A DNA stretch of 64,000 nt from Fibrobacter sp. (GTDB taxonomy: Bacteria; Fibrobacterota; Fibrobacteria; Fibrobacterales; Fibrobacteraceae), in the NCBI GenBank assembly GCA_017530965.1, contig JAFXLS010000053.1:1-64000 (forward strand), read 5' to 3'. The stretch's first letter is position 1; each line of letters starts with the position of its first letter. The position numbers and the translations under genes are program-made. The notes under the pieces were generated by a model. That model was not told the origin of the DNA, did no database searches, and saw nothing but the letters and a program-made list of their open reading frames with translations. This document shows, piece by piece, positions 42,194 through 51,001 of the stretch.

Positions 42194-44452
42194 TTAGCTT
42201 TTAGCCTGTTCCGGTGCTGCACCGTTATTACCGCTCGGAGCAGAGGCATTTGCGGCCACATTCGTTGCAGAGGCATCGGCTGCACCATCTTCCGGCTGCG
42301 GCGGCAGTTTGGTTCTTGCGCCGTAAAGTTTTTCCGAAATGTGCGTAAACGCTTCCACGATATCCGGGTCAAAATGTTTGCCCGCACCTTCGGTAATAAT
42401 CGCCATCGCCTTCTCGTAGGTAAAGGGCTTCTTGTACACACGTTCTGCCACAAGAGCGTCGAACACGTCGGCCACAGCCATGATTCTTGCTGACAGCGGA
42501 ATTTCTTCGCCCTTGATATGGGTCGGATATCCCGAGCCGTCCCACTTTTCGTGGTGGTAATGGGCCATGTCAATAGATTCGACCATGTAGTCCGCATCGA
42601 TCGTATCGCCAGCATCTTCCACCATCTTGGTCAGGATCTTCCAGCCTTCGGTGGTATGGCTCTTCATGATAGTGAATTCTTCGTCGGTGAGCTTGCCCGG
42701 CTTATTCAAAATCAAGTCAGACACGGCAATCTTGCCAATGTCATGTAACGGAGCGGCGCGCTTAAGCTTTTCGATGTAGGCATCCGTGAGCACATCCGCA
42801 AACTTGCCTTCGGCCTTGAGCTGGCGGGCAATCGCTTCCACATATTCGGCCGTCTTCTTGATGTGGTTACCCGTGCTCTTGTCGCGGGCTTCAACCACTT
42901 CAGCGAATTCCATAATGATGATTTCCTGCATGCGCCGGATACGTTCGTTCTGCTCCTGCACACGCTGGATAAAGTTATAGGTATCGCTGGCCATCGTGTA
43001 GATAGACTCATAAAGATGCTCAATTTCGTCATTGGTATTAACCCCGATTTTTCCGAGGCGTTCCACGCTGTCCCTAATGCTTTCCAGATCTACCGTTTCG
43101 GTATCCAGCATGCTTGCGCGAGTGGTGTTGGCAGCAATCTTCATGGCGGCAACGGACATCTGGTTCATGGGAATCACTACACCGCGTTTCACCAGTTCCA
43201 GCACAATGCTCATGATGATAATGGAAAGGCCGAAGAACAGCGAAAGCATCTTGATGAAGAATACCGCTTCTTCGCGAACAATTTTCTCCATCGAAATATC
43301 AGCAGCAACATAGGCGACCGTCTTGTTCGAAGAATTGCGGATAGGCCTATAGACCGTCAACAACCAGCCATACTTGTCGTCAGAAATAATCGGTTCAATT
43401 TCGCCACCCGCCAAGAGCGTCGGCAAGTACGGTTCAAAACTCGGATCGAATTCCACCACATCGCCCGGTTTACCCCCCGGTTCACCATCGGTATCCAGGT
43501 CGAACACCACATGGCAACCATCTTCTCGAATCTGGTACACGTACAGGTACTTGGTCTGGGGGAAGCTTTCCCTAATAGAGTACAATATTTTACTGATAAA
43601 GGCGTAATCTTCGACTTCATAGCCTCGATTCATATAATCGTCAATCTTGTCAGGATTGATAGCCGTAGATGCAGCCCTGGTCACACCGTTTGCCACATTG
43701 ATGAAGCTATTGATGGAGTTTTCACGGTACAGGAAAAAGCCGATTGTACTGGCAAGGCCGCCCAAAAGCACTTCGGCGACAATCACCATGTACACCACCT
43801 TGCGCAGCAAGGAATAGCGGACCATCTTCTTCACGACTTCGTTACTGTTCACTCGGAGGAACACACGATTCAAGTGGTTCTTGATGACACGAGGAATAAA
43901 GCGGAACAGGAACACCGCCGCAACAACCACGACACCCTTGTCAAAGAAGTCCAGCACAATGTCGGCACAAAGTTGCGAACTAAACGTGCTCCAACCGAAA
44001 ACTTCGTGGAAGGCAATGGCGAAGGGCGCCGAAACGCCTTCGCCAAAATTGAACCCGAACAAGAAATAGGTAAAGATCGAACCGATACCGCCACCGATCA
44101 AGGCAAACGATACAATCACCACAAACAGTCGCGGAATATTCTTGAAGAACCGCTGATGGTAAAAGAAGGTTGCCAGGGCCGCAATGAAAATGCTAATGAC
44201 CCCATAGAACATGGTCACCGGGTCCGAAATCCCGTTGATGGCGTTGGAGGCAAAACCGACTATAACCGCAGGAAGGTTGCCGCCGAGCATGGCGGTAAGA
44301 ATTGTCCCCAGGCAATCCAGGTAAAGAGGCAATTCCAGGGTCAATGCAATTTTTGCCGGCAAAACGTTAAGCAGCAAACCCGCAATGATTAGCAGAATTA
44401 CACTTTTTAAGCTAGACCCTTTTTCAAAATCAATCTTTCTCATACGGTCCAA
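42194..44452 (-). CDS. Membrane sensor HD-GYP phosphodiesterase
   Basis: 752-aa protein, likely a cyclic-di-GMP phosphodiesterase. The N-terminal part (about 15-200) has about 5-6 membrane helices resembling ECF-type S components (YLDCLGTILTAMLGGNLPAVIVGF). A large extracytoplasmic Cache-like sensor covers about 225-400. After another helix come a HAMP/coiled-coil region and the HD-GYP domain (about 520-710): HDIGKIAVSD and HHEKWDGSGYP are intact, so activity is expected. The Ala-rich C-terminal tail (about 725-752) is low complexity. The TTG at 44452 has AAGGA 4 bp upstream; an in-frame ATG at 44443 is the alternative start. Confidence 0.87.
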   Translation of the reverse strand: MDRMRKIDFEKGSSLKSVILLIIAGLLLNVLPAKIALTLELPLYLDCLGTILTAMLGGNLPAVIVGFASNAINGISDPVTMFYGVISIFIAALATFFYHQRFFKNIPRLFVVIVSFALIGGGIGSIFTYFLFGFNFGEGVSAPFAIAFHEVFGWSTFSSQLCADIVLDFFDKGVVVVAAVFLFRFIPRVIKNHLNRVFLRVNSNEVVKKMVRYSLLRKVVYMVIVAEVLLGGLASTIGFFLYRENSINSFINVANGVTRAASTAINPDKIDDYMNRGYEVEDYAFISKILYSIRESFPQTKYLYVYQIREDGCHVVFDLDTDGEPGGKPGDVVEFDPSFEPYLPTLLAGGEIEPIISDDKYGWLLTVYRPIRNSSNKTVAYVAADISMEKIVREEAVFFIKMLSLFFGLSIIIMSIVLELVKRGVVIPMNQMSVAAMKIAANTTRASMLDTETVDLESIRDSVERLGKIGVNTNDEIEHLYESIYTMASDTYNFIQRVQEQNERIRRMQEIIIMEFAEVVEARDKSTGNHIKKTAEYVEAIARQLKAEGKFADVLTDAYIEKLKRAAPLHDIGKIAVSDLILNKPGKLTDEEFTIMKSHTTEGWKILTKMVEDAGDTIDADYMVESIDMAHYHHEKWDGSGYPTHIKGEEIPLSARIMAVADVFDALVAERVYKKPFTYEKAMAIITEGAGKHFDPDIVEAFTHISEKLYGARTKLPPQPEDGAADASATNVAANASAPSGNNGAAPEQAKS

Positions 44453-44484
44453 TACATCCTTCTTAGCACTCTTAAAATAATTAA

Positions 44485-44510
44485 AAATAGGACCCTTGCC
44501 GGTCCTATTT
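44485..44510 (-). terminator. Rho-independent terminator of divIVA-DUF167 unit
   Basis: AAATAGGACC (44485-44494) pairs with GGTCCTATTT (44501-44510). A T-rich run follows on the minus strand. The DUF167 stop codon lies inside the stem. Confidence 0.8.
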
Positions 44511-44726
44511 TATAATTTCCACTATTTTTTTGTTGTTTGTAGCCCCCGAAACCACCGAAACATCCCGTTTATGCACATGAAAGTGTTCTGCCAGGAGTTC
44601 GCAGATGGCCTCGTTCGCCGCTCCATCCACAGGTGGGGCCTTGACTTCCACCTTGTAACTGCCGTCGGGGAGTTCTACCACGCTTTCGCGTTTGCTCCGG
44701 GCGTGCACCTTGATATTTATTTTCAT
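44505..44726 (-). CDS. DUF167 (YggU-like) small protein
   Basis: 73-aa cytosolic protein of the DUF167/YggU family. VKAPPVDGAANEAICELLAEHF (about 29-50) and VSGATNNKKIVEI (about 58-70) are the conserved parts. Function unknown in general. Its frame starts 10 bp after the DivIVA-domain gene, with which it is probably co-transcribed, as is often seen near cell-division genes. Confidence 0.88.
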   Translation of the reverse strand: MKINIKVHARSKRESVVELPDGSYKVEVKAPPVDGAANEAICELLAEHFHVHKRDVSVVSGATNNKKIVEIIK

Positions 44727-44736
44727 AGGCTAGGCC

Positions 44737-45246
44737 TTAGGCAAGCACATTTCCCGGGGCAGCCGGGCGAGTCCTAAGCTCTTCTTGCATGCGCTGGTCA
44801 TTTTCCATGGCAGAAAGCAGGTCTTCCTGGCCCTTGATAAGCGCACGGCAGCGGATAAAGTAGTTTGTACGCAACTGCTTCAGCTGTTCGATTTCCATGC
44901 GGAGTTCTTCGGCCTCTTTCTTGGTGGACTCCACCTCGCGGACCGCTCTGGCCTTCGCTTCGGCAACGATGATTTCTGCTTCTTTTTCGGCGGTCGCCTT
45001 GACTTCGTCAACCGTCCTCTGCATGGTCACCACGGCATCCTGGATCGTCTTTTCGATTTGGCGGTAATAATTTACGCGTTCTTCGGCAACCTTCAAACGT
45101 TCGGTAAGGTCGGTCTTGTCTCTGGACATCTGTTCGAATGCGTTAGCAGCAGTTTCCAAAAAAGCCTTGACTTCTTCGGGATCAATTCCACCGAAATTTT
45201 TCTTGTGGAAGTTCTGGTTTCGGATATCCAAAGGTGTAAGTTCCAT
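44737..45246 (-). CDS. DivIVA-domain coiled-coil protein
   Basis: 169-aa protein with an N-terminal DivIVA-like segment (MELTPLDIRNQNFHKKNFGGIDPEEVKAFLETAA, about 1-34). A long Glu/Ala/Lys-rich coiled coil covers about 40-150, with a Pro tail. Such proteins mark poles or septa and recruit envelope factors. The start at 45246 is preferred because the longer frame (45312) adds 22 residues that do not fit the family, and the domain normally begins within the first residues. It is the first gene of a two-gene unit with DUF167. Confidence 0.85.
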   Translation of the reverse strand: MELTPLDIRNQNFHKKNFGGIDPEEVKAFLETAANAFEQMSRDKTDLTERLKVAEERVNYYRQIEKTIQDAVVTMQRTVDEVKATAEKEAEIIVAEAKARAVREVESTKKEAEELRMEIEQLKQLRTNYFIRCRALIKGQEDLLSAMENDQRMQEELRTRPAAPGNVLA

Positions 45247-45408
45247 ACTAAAACCTGCAAAAAATTTGATATTTGCCGCCTTTAACGACACCCGAAATAT
45301 AACAACTTGCAAAGAACGCTGTCAATGTCACAAAAAAATAAGATACAAAATGGAGAATACCCTGCACCCGTTTTCCAAGAATCATGTTATATTTTATTAA
45401 CAGCGTTT

Positions 45409-46497
45409 ATGATCAAGTTTCTAACAAACTTCTGGGGGGCGCAGGACACACTAGAACGTAAAATGTTCTGGTCTATTTTGGTGGTCGTTACCGTGGTAGC
45501 CACCTGTTCTGCCGTCTTTACCATTTACGAGGGCATCAATGCCTCCGCATCTTTGGCCAGCCTCGGATGCGCGTTGCTTTGTTTTATCATCGCCTTTGTA
45601 GCCGTAAAGACCTCGCTGTACAACCAATGCTACCTAGTCATGTGCTGTGCGCTCACCTGTTTCTTGATGCCCCTCCTGTTCCTTTTCTGCGGAGGCATCA
45701 CCAGCGGCATGCCGCTGTACTGCATCACCTCCATTGCACTGATTGCCTTTGCAGTCCAGGGTCGCGCCAAGAACATTTCCTTCATCATCTCACTGGCAAT
45801 CCAGGCAGCCACCATCTACTGGTCCTGGAAAAATCCGAATATTGTATACACCACGCTTGACCGCGACGGTTCTTTCCTTGACATCCTGGTCACCCATATC
45901 CTGACAAGCATCACGCTCTTCGCCGTAGGATCCTTCTCCCTGATGGCGTACGTGCAGGAACGCGAAAAAAGGGAAAAGCTGGTGGCGCGGCTAGACTACC
46001 TGGCAGTCAGGGATTCCCTTACGGGACTCTACAATCGCAGGTACTTGCTCAAGTTCTTAGAAGAAACAGTCTGGAAACACCGCAACGATTACTTTATCGC
46101 CATGTTCGACCTGGACAACTTCAAACAAGTTAACAACAAGTACGACCACACCTTCGGCGACAAGGTGATTTGCGCCGTAGGCGAACTGATTCAGAACGTC
46201 GGAGATGAATCCGCTGGCGAATGCGTCGCCCGCTATGGTTGCGAAAAATTCATCTACCTCATTAACGCCGACTCCGAAGTAGAAGCGTACTCGAAGGTCG
46301 AATCTATCCGCAAGGCCGTACGCCAGATATCCTTTGAAGAACACCAGGAACTGCAACTCACCATCAGCGGCGGGCTGCTCCCCTGCAGCACCAAATCGGT
46401 TGCCGACGTGAACCAGCTCCTTTTCCGAGTCGACGAGCTCGTGGTTTCTGCCAAAAACCAAGGCAAGAACCAGATTCGCAACACGGTGGAAAACTAA
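45409..46497 (+). CDS. Membrane GGDEF-domain protein with degenerate active site
   Basis: 362-aa protein. About six membrane helices cover about 20-190, followed by a GGDEF domain (about 205-355, RDSLTGLYNRRYL, FDLDNFKQVNNKYDH, GDKVI). The signature loop reads YGCEKF instead of GGDEF/GGEEF, so diguanylate cyclase activity is doubtful; it may bind nucleotide or regulate a partner. The start at 45409 is supported by a TATATT -10 box (45388-45393) that leaves a leader of under 10 nt. Longer starts at 45325 or 45307 would lie upstream of that promoter. Confidence 0.8.
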   Translation: MIKFLTNFWGAQDTLERKMFWSILVVVTVVATCSAVFTIYEGINASASLASLGCALLCFIIAFVAVKTSLYNQCYLVMCCALTCFLMPLLFLFCGGITSGMPLYCITSIALIAFAVQGRAKNISFIISLAIQAATIYWSWKNPNIVYTTLDRDGSFLDILVTHILTSITLFAVGSFSLMAYVQEREKREKLVARLDYLAVRDSLTGLYNRRYLLKFLEETVWKHRNDYFIAMFDLDNFKQVNNKYDHTFGDKVICAVGELIQNVGDESAGECVARYGCEKFIYLINADSEVEAYSKVESIRKAVRQISFEEHQELQLTISGGLLPCSTKSVADVNQLLFRVDELVVSAKNQGKNQIRNTVEN

Positions 46498-46540
46498 GTT
46501 TTTCTATCTTTACCTCTGAAAAAAATTAAAGAGGTCCATT

Positions 46541-46801
46541 ATGACATTCGAAGAAATGTACGCACTGGCCTGCCAGCGCAAGAAAGACATGCCCGAAGGT
46601 AAGGGCACCACGGAACTTTTCAAGAAAGGTCCCCACGGCATTGGCAAGAAGCTTGTCGAAGAAGCCGCCGAAAGCTGGATGGCCGCTCGCTTTGAAAGCC
46701 GCGACGCCCAGTGCCTGGAGCTTTCTCAGGTGCTTTACTATGTGGCCGTAATGATGGCCGAAAAAGGTCTCACCCTCGAAGAAGTGTACGCTAAACTATG
46801 A
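46541..46801 (+). CDS. hisE: Phosphoribosyl-ATP pyrophosphatase HisE
   Basis: 86-aa enzyme for the second step of histidine synthesis (PR-ATP to PR-AMP). It has the all-alpha NTP pyrophosphatase fold: KKLVEEAAESWMAA (about 37-50) holds the metal-binding Glu residues, and DAQCLELSQVLYYVAVMMAEKGL (about 56-78) the second helix pair. It overlaps hisG by 4 bp (ATGA), so the two are coupled. It is an unfused HisE, not HisIE. Confidence 0.9.
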   Translation: MTFEEMYALACQRKKDMPEGKGTTELFKKGPHGIGKKLVEEAAESWMAARFESRDAQCLELSQVLYYVAVMMAEKGLTLEEVYAKL

Positions 46802-47637
46802 TTAAGGTAGCTCTTCCCAACAAGGGCATGCTCTTTGAGCCTACCCAGGAACTTCTGAAGGCTTGCGGTTACAAGGCCTCCAAGCCCTACAAGACTTTGA
46901 CCCAGCTCGACACCAAGAACGGAATCGAATTCTTCTTCTTGCGTCCGAGCGACATTCCCATGTACGTGGGCCGCGGCATTATCGATGCCGGCATCACGGG
47001 TATCGACTTTAACGCCGAAGCCAAGAGCCCGGCAGTCAAGGTTCTCGACTTGCCCTATGGCGCATCCAAGATGTGCGCCGCCGTGCCCAACGATAGCCCG
47101 GTGCAGTCCCTTGACGAACTCAAGAATTCTACGATTGCTACAAGCTTCCCGAACATTGTGGAAGGTTTCTACAAGAAGCCGATGGACTTCGTGGTGCTAG
47201 AAGGCGCCGTCGAAATCTCCGTTAGCCTCGGCGTAGCAGACGCCATTGTCGACGTGGTGGAAACCGGCACGACCTTGAAGCAGGCTGGACTCCGCATCGT
47301 GGGCGAACCGCTCTTCCGTAGCAACGCAGCCCTCTTCTGCAACCCGCAAAAGACCGAACTGGAAGAAGTCAACACGCTGATCCGCCGCATCGAGGGCAAG
47401 CTGGTTGCCCAGTCGTACATGATGATCGAGTACGACTGCCCGGCAGAACTCCTCCAGAAGGCATGCGAACTCACGCCGGGCCTCGATGCCCCGACAGTGA
47501 CCAAGCTCCACGGCCGCGAATGGTACTCCGTAAAGGCCATGGTCCCGCAAGAAGAAGCAAACGCCATCATGGACAAGCTTTGGGACGCCGGTGCACGCAG
47601 CATCCTCCTGTTCGGTATCAAGAGCGCCCGAATCTAA
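46798..47637 (+). CDS. hisG: ATP phosphoribosyltransferase HisG (long form)
   Basis: 279-aa first enzyme of histidine synthesis, joining ATP and PRPP. The catalytic domain covers about 1-205 (PNKGMLFEPTQELL; YVGRGIIDAGITG; the PRPP-loop region VDVVETGTTLKQAGL). The C-terminal ACT-like regulatory domain covers about 208-279 (LVAQSYMMIEYDC; WYSVKAMVPQEEANAIMDKLWDAGARSILL), so it is the HisZ-independent, histidine-feedback form. The start overlaps hisE, and the EAL-HDOD gene begins 3 bp after its stop, suggesting readthrough into unrelated genes. Confidence 0.95.
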   Translation: MIKVALPNKGMLFEPTQELLKACGYKASKPYKTLTQLDTKNGIEFFFLRPSDIPMYVGRGIIDAGITGIDFNAEAKSPAVKVLDLPYGASKMCAAVPNDSPVQSLDELKNSTIATSFPNIVEGFYKKPMDFVVLEGAVEISVSLGVADAIVDVVETGTTLKQAGLRIVGEPLFRSNAALFCNPQKTELEEVNTLIRRIEGKLVAQSYMMIEYDCPAELLQKACELTPGLDAPTVTKLHGREWYSVKAMVPQEEANAIMDKLWDAGARSILLFGIKSARI

Positions 47638-47640
47638 GAC

Positions 47641-48876
47641 ATGCAAACACTTGCTTACTTAGCACGCCAGCCTATCCTCGACCGCGAGGGTAAGATTTAC
47701 GCCTATGAGCTCCTGTTTCGCGATTCGCCCGAAAGCGATATCGCGATTATCGCAAGCGATGTGCTCGCCACGGCGCAAGTGCTCGAAAACGTGCTGAACA
47801 ACATCGGTATCGAACGCCTGATCGGAAAGAACAAGGCGTTCGTGAACTGCAGCCGCAACATGCTGCTGGACAACCTGTTCGGTCTCTTGAACCCCAAGTA
47901 CTTTGTATTGGAAGTCCTCGAAGATGTCGAAGTGGACGAGGCCATCGTCAAGGCCGTCCAGCGCTACAGGGCCCTGGGCTTTGAACTGGCGCTCGACGAC
48001 TTCATCTTCAACGATGAATTCATCACCCGCTTCAAGCCGCTATTCCCCTACATTTCTTACGTCAAGATGGACGTGGTGGACAACTCGCAAGAATCCATGA
48101 ACGCGGCCGCCACCTTCTTCAAGACCATGGGAGTCAAGCTCCTGGCCGAAAAGGTGGAAGACGAGTCCACCTTCAAGCGTTGCGAAGAAGCTGGCTACGA
48201 CTACTTCCAGGGTTTCTTCTTTGCAAAGCCCGAACTGGTGACCGGTCGTAAAATCGACGCCACCTCGGCAACACTATTGCAGCTCTTGCTCCGCATCAAG
48301 TCCCGCCCGAGCCTCGAAGACATGGTCGAAAGCCTTTCCAGGCACGAAGACATCGCCCAGAACCTGTTGCGATTTGTGAACTCCGACTCCGAGGCCAAAC
48401 ACAGCCGCATCGACAACGTCAAGGACGCCATCGTGTGGGTCGGCATGCGCCGCATCCAGGAATGGCTAATGCTCATGCTGTACGCCCGTCCGGAACTGGG
48501 AATGACTCCGCAGGCATCGCCCCTGTTCCAAAATGCAAGCCACCGTGCGAAGTTCATGGAAAGCCTCGCCCGCACCATCGACGAAAACGACGATGACTTC
48601 TGCGCCAAGGCCTTCATGGTGGGGCTCATCAGCCGCATGGACGCTCTCGTACGCGCCCCGCTCGAAACCATCTTGCCGGACGCCCCTACCGACGACGAAA
48701 TGCAGGACGCCCTCTTGAACCGCACGGGCCGCCTCGGCACACTGCTTCGCCTGGCCGACGCCGTGGAACTCGACGACCGCGATTCCATTCAGACTTGTCT
48801 CAAGGAAGAAGGCATCCACTTCGCCCAGCTGAAACTCTGCATCAACGAATCCTACAGTTTTGCCAATGAACATTGA
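47641..48876 (+). CDS. EAL-HDOD (YuxH-type) signalling protein
   Basis: 411-aa cytosolic protein with an N-terminal EAL-like domain (about 3-205) and a C-terminal HDOD domain (about 210-400). The EAL signature is altered (YAYELLFR) and the DDFG loop reads LDDFIFND, so cyclic-di-GMP hydrolysis is unlikely, as usual in this family. AEKVEDE and YFQGFFFAKP are conserved EAL-fold parts. Likely a signalling scaffold. Its stop overlaps recR, and it lies 3 bp after hisG. Confidence 0.85.
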   Translation: MQTLAYLARQPILDREGKIYAYELLFRDSPESDIAIIASDVLATAQVLENVLNNIGIERLIGKNKAFVNCSRNMLLDNLFGLLNPKYFVLEVLEDVEVDEAIVKAVQRYRALGFELALDDFIFNDEFITRFKPLFPYISYVKMDVVDNSQESMNAAATFFKTMGVKLLAEKVEDESTFKRCEEAGYDYFQGFFFAKPELVTGRKIDATSATLLQLLLRIKSRPSLEDMVESLSRHEDIAQNLLRFVNSDSEAKHSRIDNVKDAIVWVGMRRIQEWLMLMLYARPELGMTPQASPLFQNASHRAKFMESLARTIDENDDDFCAKAFMVGLISRMDALVRAPLETILPDAPTDDEMQDALLNRTGRLGTLLRLADAVELDDRDSIQTCLKEEGIHFAQLKLCINESYSFANEH

Positions 48877-49462
48877 ACCGCAAAGCCTTGAAGCGTTAAT
48901 CGGGGAATTTTCATCGCTCCCTGGAATCGGGCAAAAGACCGCCCGAAGGCTTGCGTATCATATTCTTTCTAAAAACGAAGGGGACGTGGAACGGTTTTCG
49001 GAAAACCTGCTGAACGCCAAGAGAAACGTTCACCCCTGCCCGCGCTGCTATGCCTTTACCGACGAGGACCTTTGCCCTGTGTGCAAGGCCCGCGAAGGCG
49101 CCAAGTGCATTTGCGTGGTAGAAAAAAGCTCCGACATCGTACCCTTCGAACGTTCGGGAATCTACAAGGGCACCTACTTTGTACTGGGCGGAGTCATCTC
49201 GCCCCTGGACGGCGTCGGCCCCGAGCACCTGCATCTACCCGAACTGGTGAAGCGCATCAAGGACGAGGGTATCGAAGAACTTATATTTGCATTAGGTTCT
49301 AGCCCCGAAGCCGACAGCACCGCACTCATGCTTGACCACATGCTGGCAGGCGTAAATGTCAAGCGCACGCGACTGGCCCGCGGAATCCCCATGGGTTCGG
49401 ACCTTGAATTTGTAGACGAAGTCACCATGCTCCGCGCATTCGAAGGGAGAGTCAGCTTATGA
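48866..49462 (+). CDS. recR: Recombination mediator RecR
   Basis: 198-aa RecFOR pathway protein that helps load RecA at gaps. A helix-hairpin-helix (LPGIGQKTARRLAYHIL, about 18-34) is followed by a zinc finger CPRC/CPVCK (about 55-73) and a Toprim domain (about 78-175, VVEKSSDIVPFERSGIYKGTYFVLGG), with the C-terminal helix LEFVDEVTMLRAFEGR. The ATG at 48866 overlaps the end of the EAL-HDOD gene by 11 bp, and its stop overlaps engB (ATGA). Confidence 0.95.
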   Translation: MNIEPQSLEALIGEFSSLPGIGQKTARRLAYHILSKNEGDVERFSENLLNAKRNVHPCPRCYAFTDEDLCPVCKAREGAKCICVVEKSSDIVPFERSGIYKGTYFVLGGVISPLDGVGPEHLHLPELVKRIKDEGIEELIFALGSSPEADSTALMLDHMLAGVNVKRTRLARGIPMGSDLEFVDEVTMLRAFEGRVSL

Positions 49463-50142
49463 TCGAAAACGCTCCGAAAGGGACAAAGGCGAATTTACCG
49501 CCAAAGACGGTCCACCACAGCCCTGTTATGGTGGGAGACTACAAGATTGTCTCTGCCGAATTCGTCAAGGGTTCTACCAGCATCAAGCACCTCCCCGAAG
49601 AACGCTTACCGCAAATAGCCTTCCTCGGACGCTCCAACGTGGGCAAATCTTCGCTCATGAACGCCCTGATGGGTCGAAAAGACCTTGTAAAAGTGGGCAG
49701 AACCCCCGGAAAAACCCGCGAATTGAATTTTTTCAAAGTCAACGGGAAGTTTTTTCTAGTAGATTTACCAGGTGTAGGCTTTGCAAAAGTCAGCAACAGC
49801 AAACGCGACCAGATGGCAGACTTTATCCGCGAATACGTGGAAAAGTGTAAGGACCTGAAAGGACTCGTTTACCTGGTAGACGTGCGCCACGGCGGCCACG
49901 CTATCGATATCGAGACGGTCGAAGCCATTCGGGCTACCGGTTGCCCCGTACTGATTGTTGCCAGCAAACGCGACAAGGCCAACCAGTCGGAACTTGCCAA
50001 AGGACTCCGCAGCATCAAGGAAAAATTCGGGCTAGACCAGAATCCCCTGAGCGTAAGTTCTTTAAAGAAATTCGGGCTGGGGGAATTGTGGCACAACATT
50101 TTGGAAGCGATCGAACAAAACGATGAAAATAAGGATTCGTAG
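49459..50142 (+). CDS. engB: Ribosome-biogenesis GTPase EngB (YsxC/YihA)
   Basis: 227-aa GTPase needed for late 50S subunit assembly. The extended N-terminus (about 1-48) precedes the GTPase: G1 GRSNVGKSS (about 56-64), G2 region GRTPGKTRELNFF, G3 DLPGVG and G4 SKRDK. It overlaps recR at its start and the MlaE gene by 20 bp at its end, so it is part of a tightly packed unit. Confidence 0.94.
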   Translation: MIENAPKGTKANLPPKTVHHSPVMVGDYKIVSAEFVKGSTSIKHLPEERLPQIAFLGRSNVGKSSLMNALMGRKDLVKVGRTPGKTRELNFFKVNGKFFLVDLPGVGFAKVSNSKRDQMADFIREYVEKCKDLKGLVYLVDVRHGGHAIDIETVEAIRATGCPVLIVASKRDKANQSELAKGLRSIKEKFGLDQNPLSVSSLKKFGLGELWHNILEAIEQNDENKDS

Positions 50143-51001
50143 AAACTGGCAGAGGTTCACGCTCCCCGCAAGGGCGTTTCATTTGCTGGGCTTGTTCTTG
50201 TTGCGCCGCCCCTTCGGCCAACAAATTGCCTTGTTCTGCAGGGCTGTCGCTAGTGTATTTTCTAAAAATCGCAATCTCAAGACCGACTCCCGTAACATCA
50301 TCATGCAGACGTTCTTTACGGCAGTCGAAATTTTCCCTATTCTCTTTATAGTGGCCACCTTATTCGGAACCATCGTCATCATCGAAGTGATTTCAATGAT
50401 GAGCAAGATCGGTTTTGCCGACTTTGTGGGTAGCATGATCGTGGTGGTGATTATCCGAGAACTGGGTCCCATTCTCACTGCATTCTTGATTGCCGGCCGA
50501 AGCGGGTCTTCCCTCACCACCTATATCGGAAGCATGGTCATCAATTCCGAAGTAGACGCCCTGGCCACCATGGGTGTCAACCCCATCCGTTTCCTGGTCA
50601 TGCCCAGCCTGATTGGCGGTTGCATCGCCATGTTCATCATGAACATTTTCTTTAGTGCCAGCGCCATTTTTGCAGGCTACCTCGTTACCAAAGGCGCCAT
50701 CATCATTACAGGCAACATGATGAACATTCAGCTCACCTGGTCTTACCTGAGCACCGAAATCCTGAACGCCATTACGCTGACCGACTTTATTTTCACTATT
50801 CTAAAGCCCCTTGCATTCGGAGCAATCATTACCACCAATGCCTGCTACCAGGCTCTGAACATCCAGCGCGATGTGCGCCAGGTGCCCAAGGCGGTATCCC
50901 GTTCCGTAATCAAATCGTTCCTGTACGTTGTCGTCGCCGATGTGATTCTTTCCATATTCTATTTTGTTGACTACATGAACAACCTTTCGACGCTGATCTA
51001 A
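50123..51001 (+). CDS. mlaE: MlaE-family ABC permease
   Basis: 292-aa membrane protein of the MlaE/YrbE family (lipid transport between membranes). About five helices. The family core RELGPILTAFLIAGRSGSS (about 112-130) and NSEVDALATMGVNP (about 139-152) are clear. It overlaps engB by 20 bp and shares a base with mlaF (TAATG). A substrate-binding MCE (MlaD) gene does not follow, so it must be elsewhere if needed. Confidence 0.9.
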   Translation: MKIRIRRNWQRFTLPARAFHLLGLFLLRRPFGQQIALFCRAVASVFSKNRNLKTDSRNIIMQTFFTAVEIFPILFIVATLFGTIVIIEVISMMSKIGFADFVGSMIVVVIIRELGPILTAFLIAGRSGSSLTTYIGSMVINSEVDALATMGVNPIRFLVMPSLIGGCIAMFIMNIFFSASAIFAGYLVTKGAIIITGNMMNIQLTWSYLSTEILNAITLTDFIFTILKPLAFGAIITTNACYQALNIQRDVRQVPKAVSRSVIKSFLYVVVADVILSIFYFVDYMNNLSTLI

